The notes beneath the pieces were generated by a model. It was not told where the DNA came from. It ran no database searches and saw nothing but the letters and a program-made list of their open reading frames with translations. From assembly GCA_964565665.1 (NCBI GenBank), contig CAZMFZ010000031.1, forward strand, positions 1 to 29,733: a DNA stretch of 29,733 bases. Reading direction: 5' to 3'. This DNA is from CAZMFZ01 sp964565665 (GTDB lineage: Bacteria; Bacteroidota; Bacteroidia; Cytophagales; UBA9547). The translations under genes and the position numbers were made by a program. This document shows, one piece after another, positions 24,346-29,733 of the stretch; positions within the stretch are counted from its first letter, which is position 1; each line of letters opens with the position of its first letter.

Positions 24346-25047
24346 CTAATCTTCTCTGTGAATTTCGCCCGATCCGGCCACGGAAAAATTATCTATTCTG
24401 GCGTTGCCTTTATAAAATATATCACCCGAACCCGCAACCGATACTTTCAGATTTTTAGTTGCAGTAAGCCTAATATCGCCCGAACCGGCTACTGATGCTT
24501 CGCATTTTTCTGTAATTAGATCAAAAGCTGAAATATCGCCCGAACCCGCTATGCTTAGTTTCTGATTTTCCGCTTTGCCAGCTATTTTAATGTCACCCGA
24601 ACCGGCTACGCTAACTTTCAACGATTTGGCATCAATTTTCTTAAGCTTTATATCGCCCGAACCCGATAAACTGATTTTAACTTCTTCACCCGAAATCAAA
24701 TCCTCACCAGTTACATCGGCTGAGCCACTGCATTCTATTTTTTCCAATTGTTTGTAATATACTTCTATTGAATAGTGGTCTCCCCCACCCCAGCTCCAAG
24801 AGCCTTTTTGGTAAATTCTCAATTGGTCTCCCTCTATCTCTGTTTTCAATTTTTCAATTTCCTCTTTGTTCTTCCCTTTTATAACTACTTTTTCTACATT
24901 TCCTTTTTTCAATTCCAAATCGTACGAACCATTCGTACTTACACTCTTAAATGGAGCTAAAACTCTTTCTACTGTAACCTGAGCAAATGAGGCAATCGTA
25001 AAGCCTAGCATAAAAATCAATGTTATCTGTAAATTTCTATTCTTCAT
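24346..25047 (-). CDS. Exported DUF2807 (GIN-domain) beta-helix protein with seven SGSGDI repeats
   Basis: A 233-residue exported protein with signal peptide NLQITLIFMLGFTIASFAQ. The mature part is a DUF2807 / putative auto-transporter adhesin head GIN domain: FKSVSTNGSYDLELKKG, then seven repeats of the form (V/I)-A-G-S-G-D-I with the glycines near residues 108, 129, 149, 168, 188, 206 and 225, i.e. a period of 18-21 residues. This suggests a right-handed beta-helix with one rung per repeat. DUF2807 proteins often occur with PadR and PspC in Bacteroidota; their biochemical role is unknown. It is the first gene of the cluster and directly behind the predicted promoter and operator. Confidence 0.9.
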   Translation of the reverse strand: MKNRNLQITLIFMLGFTIASFAQVTVERVLAPFKSVSTNGSYDLELKKGNVEKVVIKGKNKEEIEKLKTEIEGDQLRIYQKGSWSWGGGDHYSIEVYYKQLEKIECSGSADVTGEDLISGEEVKISLSGSGDIKLKKIDAKSLKVSVAGSGDIKIAGKAENQKLSIAGSGDISAFDLITEKCEASVAGSGDIRLTATKNLKVSVAGSGDIFYKGNARIDNFSVAGSGEIHRED

Positions 25048-25070
25048 ATCTTATAAATCATTTAGGAATA

Positions 25071-25100
25071 CAAATCTATGCAATTAAAAGTACTATGCAA
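25071..25100 (-). promoter_or_regulatory. Promoter of the DUF2807-PadR-PspC operon
   Basis: On the minus strand TTG (25100-25098), exactly 19 bp, and TAGATTTG (25078-25071) match the Bacteroidota consensus in sequence and spacing. The ATG of DUF2807 lies 24 nt downstream. The -33 TTG is inside the palindromic operator. Confidence 0.7.
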
Positions 25101-25111
25101 TACAAAGTACT
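25078..25111. repeat. Tandem 17-bp repeat forming a palindromic operator
   Basis: ATGCAATTAAAAGTACT (25078-25094) and ATGCAATACAAAGTACT (25095-25111) are head-to-tail copies, 15 of 17 bases identical. Together the two AGTACT blocks (25089-25094 and 25106-25111) also give an imperfect dyad of about 23 bp, with the paired TG and CA inside. It covers the -33 element, as expected for a repressor site; PadR from this operon is the natural candidate. Confidence 0.6.
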
Positions 25112-25353
25112 AAATATTTATGTAAACTATTTTCTGTGTATTTTACTTTTAAATATAAATAACTGATTATCAGATATTTATATTTTCAATTCAGTTTTTG
25201 ATTAACAAACTATTCTAAAAATATGATAGTCGGCATCTATTAATCATAAACATTACTTCGATATTGAGACCAATAAAATAATCGCTACAAAGTTCCAATC
25301 TGTCTATTTACTTGGGCTTTCCTTATTTATCTTTACAGCTTAGAATACAATAT

Positions 25354-26127
25354 ATGGCACACAAACCTTTGATTCTCGTTACCAACGATGATGGCATTAC
25401 TTCAAAAGGAATAAGAACTTTAATAAATTCAGTAGCCGATTTGGGTGAAGTGGTAATAGTAGCTCCCGACAGTCCGCAATCTGGAATGGGCCACGCCATT
25501 ACTATTTCAGAGCCTTTGCGATTGAATGCAAACCCACTTTTTGGCACTATTGAGGCTTACGAATGCTCAGGAACACCTGCCGATTGTGTGAAAATTGCTA
25601 AAAACTTTGTGTTGAAAGGCAGAAAAATTGATTTGGTAGTAAGTGGCATTAACCACGGAACTAACTCATCTATTAATGTGATATATTCAGGCACAATGTC
25701 AGCTGCCATTGAAGCCGCTATTGAAAGTATTCCAGCTATTGGCTTTTCTTTGTGCGATTATGCTGCCGATGCTGATTTTAGCCATGTCACTCCTATTATT
25801 CAGAAAATTGTAATAGAAACATTAACCAAAGGTTTTAGTAAAAACATTGCTTTAAATGTGAACCTGCCCCATGTAAATACGAAAATCAAAGGCATAAAAA
25901 TTTGCAGACAAGCAGTAACCAAATACCAAGAAGATTTTGAAAAGCGTACGGATCCTATGGGAAGACATTATTTTTGGACTGCGGGACAATTGATAAATAA
26001 GGACAATGGAGAAGATACTGATGAATGGGCTTTAGCAAATGGTTATGTTTCTATTGTGCCTTGCCAATTTGACCTTACTGCTCATCACTCTATTCCATTA
26101 TTGAATAGCGAATGGGACTTGAGTTAA
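25354..26127 (+). CDS. surE: 5'/3'-nucleotidase SurE
   Basis: SurE is a metal-dependent phosphatase acting on nucleoside 5'/3'-monophosphates and short polyphosphate or exopolyphosphate. The metal-binding NDDG (residues 11-14), the serine loop DSPQSGMGHAIT, the YECSGTPADCV motif and SGINHGTNSSINVIYSGTMSAA are all present. I use the ATG at 25354, right before HKPLILVTNDDGI; upstream in-frame codons (TTG 25312) do not fit the family. The product is 257 aa, normal length. It stands alone, before the epimerase gene. A TATCTTTA sequence at 25328-25335 may be a weak -7 box, without a matching -33. Confidence 0.95.
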   Translation: MAHKPLILVTNDDGITSKGIRTLINSVADLGEVVIVAPDSPQSGMGHAITISEPLRLNANPLFGTIEAYECSGTPADCVKIAKNFVLKGRKIDLVVSGINHGTNSSINVIYSGTMSAAIEAAIESIPAIGFSLCDYAADADFSHVTPIIQKIVIETLTKGFSKNIALNVNLPHVNTKIKGIKICRQAVTKYQEDFEKRTDPMGRHYFWTAGQLINKDNGEDTDEWALANGYVSIVPCQFDLTAHHSIPLLNSEWDLS

Positions 26128-26200
26128 TATTGATAACTACAAATTACAATATCATCTTGCCGATGTTTGACACCATTTCAATTATAGAAAACTAAACTAA

Positions 26201-26216
26201 CGCACCCTTCGGAGGT
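26201..26216 (+). promoter_or_regulatory. Short UUCG-tetraloop hairpin in the epimerase leader
   Basis: ACCC (26204-26207), TTCG loop, G, a bulged A and GGT (26214-26216) would form a small hairpin with a very stable C(UUCG)G loop, 17 nt before the epimerase ATG. The GGAGG in its right half is too far from the start to be a normal Shine-Dalgarno. Function unknown. Confidence 0.25.
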
Positions 26217-26232
26217 TGAGGGACTTTTAATT

Positions 26233-27201
26233 ATGAATATATTAGTAACTGGCGGAGCAGGATTTGTAGGTTCACACCTTTGCGACCGATTAATTGAGCA
26301 AGGCAATAAAGTAATCTGTCTCGATAGTTTTGATGAATTTTATCCCAAAGCAATCAAGAAGGAGAATATTAAAGACTTAAAAGAAAACACAAAATTTCAT
26401 CTCATAACTGGCGATGTACGCGATACTGATAATCTGATCGATATTCTCACTTCAAAAAAAGTAGAAATAATAGTGCATTTGGCCGGGAAATGTGGAGCTG
26501 TGAATTCTCTTAAAAATCCGCTCGACTATATTTCATCAAATGTAAATGGCACAGTTTCCATTTTGGAAGCAGCAAAAGAGGCAGAAATCAATAAAATAAT
26601 TTTTTCTTCGTCCTCCGCGGTATATGGATGTGGATTAGATGCCCCATTTACTGAAAATTCATCAATCAACACACCTACTTCGCCTTATGCAGCCAGCAAA
26701 CAGGCAGCTGAGATGTTCATCAGAATGTACCATGAAATGCACGGAATTTCTGCGATAGTTTTGCGGTTGTTTTCAGTTTATGGTCCTAGGCAACGGCCCG
26801 ACAGCGGAATGTATCAGTTTATCAAAGCCAATTTAAAAAAGCAAAATATTGCTATCTATGGCGAAGGGAAAATTTTACGAGACTATACTTATATAAATGA
26901 TGTTGTAGATGGATTCGACAAAGCCATTGCGTTTTTGGCCAAATCTGATGATTCGGTTATGGAAACTTTCAATTTGGGAAGTTCGGTACCCAACGACATT
27001 AAAACTATTTTTGAGTTAATTGAGAAAAATACCAAAGTACCAACAGCACTTTCATATAAAAAATCGCCTTTGGGCAATTTACATGCTACTCATGCAGACA
27101 TTTCCAAAGCTCAAAAAAAATTAAATTATAGCTCCAATACTGAAATTGAATTGGGCATCAAAACAACGATTGAATGGATGCAAAAGCTTGAGACTTTGTA
27201 A
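26233..27201 (+). CDS. NAD-dependent sugar epimerase (UDP-glucuronate/UDP-galactose 4-epimerase-like SDR)
   Basis: A 322-residue extended short-chain dehydrogenase. The nucleotide-binding Rossmann motif is TGGAGFVGSHL (residues 6-16), the NAD acidic residue D31 is at the end of strand 2 (VICLDSF), the catalytic triad is S127/S128 plus YxxxK (Y152, K156; PYAASKQAAEMF). SVYGPRQRPDSGMYQFIKANLKKQ, IYGEGKILRDYTYINDVVDGF and NLGSSVPNDIKTIFELIE place it with GalE/UDP-glucuronate epimerases, which make UDP-sugars for surface glycans. The exact substrate cannot be set from sequence alone; no glycan cluster is adjacent. Its 3' end overlaps the convergent aminotransferase gene by 44 bp. Confidence 0.93.
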   Translation: MNILVTGGAGFVGSHLCDRLIEQGNKVICLDSFDEFYPKAIKKENIKDLKENTKFHLITGDVRDTDNLIDILTSKKVEIIVHLAGKCGAVNSLKNPLDYISSNVNGTVSILEAAKEAEINKIIFSSSSAVYGCGLDAPFTENSSINTPTSPYAASKQAAEMFIRMYHEMHGISAIVLRLFSVYGPRQRPDSGMYQFIKANLKKQNIAIYGEGKILRDYTYINDVVDGFDKAIAFLAKSDDSVMETFNLGSSVPNDIKTIFELIEKNTKVPTALSYKKSPLGNLHATHADISKAQKKLNYSSNTEIELGIKTTIEWMQKLETL

Positions 27202-28018
27202 ATAGCTCAGTATCAGCAGAATGCCATGTTTCCGTTTTGTCATAAATGGTACCGATAAATTTAATTCCCATGCAATTAGAAGTAAATATTGTTTGGGCAG
27301 ATTTTAACATTACTCTAGGAAAAAGCCCAACTTCTACTTCTATATTCCACTTTTTAAAATTTTCAAGCAATACCCTCCGCATCACTCCTGCTATGCAACC
27401 TGATTGTAAATCAGGGGTAAATATCCTGTTGCGATCCCACCAAAAAATATTGCTAGAGCAGCATTCAGCTATATTATTATCATCATCTGTAAGTATCAAA
27501 TCATCCAAACCTTTCTGCTGCTTTTCAATAGAGGCAATAATATAAGGTATTGAATTACAAGTTTTTAAATCAGAAATAGTGCTAAAATTTAAAGATATAC
27601 TCTCACAAAAACTTACACTTAAATAACTATCAACGGCTAGGTTGATTCCCAAAAAAGCAGTTACCATATTAGACTCTAATAAGTAGCTTATTGTATTATC
27701 CGTGGGCGTATATAATCCGCCAATATTTCTAAACACTTGTAGCCTTACCCTTGTGTCAGTTTGTTGATTATTCAACTCAAGCAACTGAAATATTTTTAGC
27801 TTAACTGATTCATAATCAAAGGCATTATTATACTTATAGTGAAATTTTTCCATTCCTCTCACTAATCTTTCCCAATGATATCGGAAATATTTGATATCTC
27901 TTTTGCAACATACTATGGTCTCAAACAGACCATCGCCATACCTGAATACCCTATTCGAAATATGTATTTTTACTTCGTCTTCTTCAATTACATCGCCATT
28001 TAATATTACATAGCTCAT
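27158..28018 (-). CDS. PLP fold-type IV aminotransferase / aminodeoxychorismate lyase-like protein
   Basis: A 286-residue member of aminotransferase class IV, which includes PabC (4-amino-4-deoxychorismate lyase) and branched-chain or D-amino acid aminotransferases. The signs are NRVFRYGDGLFETI at the N-terminus, the PLP-binding lysine in ISDLKTCNSIPYI (K152), and the conserved ECCSSNIFWWDRNRIFTPDLQSGCIAGVMRRVLLE (E185, the PLP-ring glutamate). The length and LKT context fit PabC, which makes p-aminobenzoate for folate, better than IlvE; I am not certain. No other folate gene is beside it. It converges with the epimerase, and diverges from the TPR kinase with a 72-bp gap. Confidence 0.88.
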   Translation of the reverse strand: MSYVILNGDVIEEDEVKIHISNRVFRYGDGLFETIVCCKRDIKYFRYHWERLVRGMEKFHYKYNNAFDYESVKLKIFQLLELNNQQTDTRVRLQVFRNIGGLYTPTDNTISYLLESNMVTAFLGINLAVDSYLSVSFCESISLNFSTISDLKTCNSIPYIIASIEKQQKGLDDLILTDDDNNIAECCSSNIFWWDRNRIFTPDLQSGCIAGVMRRVLLENFKKWNIEVEVGLFPRVMLKSAQTIFTSNCMGIKFIGTIYDKTETWHSADTELFTKSQAFASIQSLF

Positions 28019-28090
28019 TATTTACACTCAGATTTTAATATAAAGATACCCACAACTTATTGAATATTAACCGTATTAACCCTTTGAGAT

Positions 28091-29733
28091 ATGAAGTTAA
28101 TACAGATTTTTTCCAGTTTAAGCCTATATTTTCTATTTTTTTCTGCAAATGCTATAAATGCTAGACTAGATAGTTTAAAATCTAACCTTCCATTAAAAAA
28201 TGACACCAACAAGGTGATTCACTATTTGTACATGCTTGATATTTGTAATTATGAAGATACCAAAACAAAAGCTTATTATACATCCAAAGCCCTGGAACTT
28301 TCTGAAAAATTAGAATATGCATTCGGTCGTGCAAAATCATACGAGAATATGGCTTTGAATGCAGAACTAGACAAAAATATGGTACAAGCTTTAGAATACA
28401 ATTTCAGAGCTTTAGATATATACAACAAAACCAATATAAGCTACCAATCTGTAAATGTGCTGGTGAAAATTGCAACTATATTCGACTATTATTCTGATAC
28501 AAAAACAGCCAACTCTTATCTAAAATATGCTGAAAAGACACTTTATAGGCATCCAAAACCTGAAAAAATTAAAGGGGCAATTGTTTTTTTGATAGGAATG
28601 CAAATAAAGCTCAATATGATAGCTGAGTCTAAGCAAATAATCGATCAATATAAACGTATTTTTGATTTGAAGTCAAAAAAATACATTGCAGTAAATGCCG
28701 CTTTTTACAACCATGTTTGCGAATATTATATGGCTAAAAAAGATTTCAAGAACTCATTATACATTGGTAGACTTGTTGCATATTATATTATAAAACACGA
28801 TTACCAAAATTCATCCACCAACTTATTAATTCTAAATAGTTTAGGAAATACTTTTAAGCTTGCTTCTCAGTTTGATAGTTCGAGTTTTTACTTGAACAAG
28901 TGCCTTAAATACAGTATAGCTAATCACTTTATTTTTTGGCAGGCTTTGGCAAACAGAGATTTAGCATTGCTATACCAAGCTCAGAATAAAATTTCAGATG
29001 CATTAATATATGCCTCGCAATATGAAAAAATTACCAGTACAAATTATTATAACTTCGACACAAAGAAAGCGGAGTTGATGCTCGCAGAGCTATATATGGA
29101 GAAAAATGAATATTTCACAGCCTACCATTTCATGAAAAAATATGTACATACTGCTGATAGCATTATGAAGGTAGAAAGCTCTTATATTATTAACAATCTG
29201 ATTTACAAACATGGACTTGAGGAAGCCGAACGAATGAATGAATTATTGATTACTGAAAATAAAAAGAAAGACTTAATAATTAGAGATAAACAAGTACTGC
29301 AATTTGGGTTGATACTGGGGACTTTCATCATTTTTATATTCGCAATATTCGTTATTTTTCTATTTGTACAATACAGAATAAACAACAACTTGCTCAAATC
29401 CAAATCGGAAGAAATAATTGGTAAAAATGAAATTTTAGAATCGCAAAATATATTGTTAGAAAAACTTAATGACGATAAAAATGGCATAATTGGTGTAGTA
29501 TCACACGATTTAAAAGCTCCATTGAATAGAATTGAAGGGCTTTTAAACCTAGTACTGACAGATACTAAATTTGAAGAACAATCTATTTATATATCAATTG
29601 CTCAGAAAGAATTGGTAGAGGCTAAAGAAATGATTAATAAAATATTAGACTCTGAACTAAAAAATACAGATGAAAATAAATTAATAATAGAGAAACTAAA
29701 TGTGGTGCAATTTCTGAATGAGATAGTTGACAA
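28091..29733 (+). CDS. TPR-repeat sensor histidine kinase, truncated by the window edge
   Basis: An open frame from the ATG at 28091 runs off the window (547 codons). It begins with a signal or anchor (LIQIFSSLSLYFLFFSANA), then a helical region of about residues 30-390 with TPR-like helix pairs (YYTSKALELSEKLEYAFGRA, ALEYNFRALDIYNK, SFYLNKCLKYSI), a membrane helix near 406-428 (LILGTFIIFIFAIFVIFLFVQ), a coiled coil, and a HisKA H-box IIGVVSHDLKAPLNRIEG with His472. The HATPase domain and any receiver lie beyond the edge. The layout, periplasmic TPR, one membrane helix and kinase, is the familiar Bacteroidota TPR kinase. Its H-box is close to that of the kinase at 17249. Confidence 0.88.
   Translation, partial: MKLIQIFSSLSLYFLFFSANAINARLDSLKSNLPLKNDTNKVIHYLYMLDICNYEDTKTKAYYTSKALELSEKLEYAFGRAKSYENMALNAELDKNMVQALEYNFRALDIYNKTNISYQSVNVLVKIATIFDYYSDTKTANSYLKYAEKTLYRHPKPEKIKGAIVFLIGMQIKLNMIAESKQIIDQYKRIFDLKSKKYIAVNAAFYNHVCEYYMAKKDFKNSLYIGRLVAYYIIKHDYQNSSTNLLILNSLGNTFKLASQFDSSSFYLNKCLKYSIANHFIFWQALANRDLALLYQAQNKISDALIYASQYEKITSTNYYNFDTKKAELMLAELYMEKNEYFTAYHFMKKYVHTADSIMKVESSYIINNLIYKHGLEEAERMNELLITENKKKDLIIRDKQVLQFGLILGTFIIFIFAIFVIFLFVQYRINNNLLKSKSEEIIGKNEILESQNILLEKLNDDKNGIIGVVSHDLKAPLNRIEGLLNLVLTDTKFEEQSIYISIAQKELVEAKEMINKILDSELKNTDENKLIIEKLNVVQFLNEIVD

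Noticed and set aside
24346..24760. Repetitive DNA in the DUF2807 gene that could be mistaken for a CRISPR or VNTR
   Set aside because: The repeats follow codons of the VAGSGDI motif with an irregular 54-63 bp period; they are explained by the beta-helix protein.

Overview
The window reads as a piece of an AT-rich Bacteroidota chromosome. The clearest marker is a 2493-residue SprA, the outer-membrane translocon of the type IX secretion system (T9SS), directly behind ruvA. Supporting signs are a free-standing T9SS type A sorting domain, a CarboxypepD_reg/OMP-barrel TonB-dependent receptor, DUF2807, DUF2452, DUF4468 and PadR-PspC genes, almost no Shine-Dalgarno sequences, and several promoters that fit the Bacteroidota pattern (TTG about 17-20 bp upstream of TAnnTTTG). 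No tRNA, rRNA, CRISPR array, insertion sequence or prophage was recognised.

Layout. 1-2400: purN, then the infC-rpmI-rplT translation operon closed by a strong terminator. infC has no ATG, GTG or TTG start available and must use ATT or ATC. 2520-3180: a HigB/HigA-like toxin-antitoxin pair on the minus strand, whose toxin N-terminus is in another frame. 3317-11410: ruvA-sprA (minus). 11630-12061: a small secreted CTD protein and a shared bidirectional terminator. 12097-13676: hemC followed by a periplasmic or outer cyclophilin. 13800-15130: a 39-codon ORF with its own promoter, a DUF4468 protein and a small membrane protein. 15238-18511: an XRE regulator divergent from a soluble histidine kinase, a YdcF/DUF218 membrane protein, and a membrane histidine kinase. 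18513-19484: DUF2452 and a small gene broken by one amber codon. 19547-21997: TonB-dependent receptor. 22120-25047: a minus-strand envelope-stress-like operon in the order DUF2807, tiny lipoprotein, PadR, PspC. 25354-28018: surE, an NAD-dependent sugar epimerase, and a convergent PLP fold-type IV aminotransferase. 28091-end: a TPR histidine kinase cut by the window edge.

The parts most worth a second look are regulatory or reflect damaged and recoded genes rather than a wholly new system. The DUF2807-PadR-PspC operon has a tandem 17-bp repeat that builds an imperfect palindrome around AGTACT, sitting exactly on the predicted -33 element. The XRE/histidine-kinase divergent promoter has a perfect 7-2-7 palindrome centred on the position of -33. 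The toxin gene would read as a full-length family member after a -1 shift at a T6A5 run. A 100-codon gene carries a single TAG where a Trp codon is expected. These were read by eye; no alignment, folding or database search was run.
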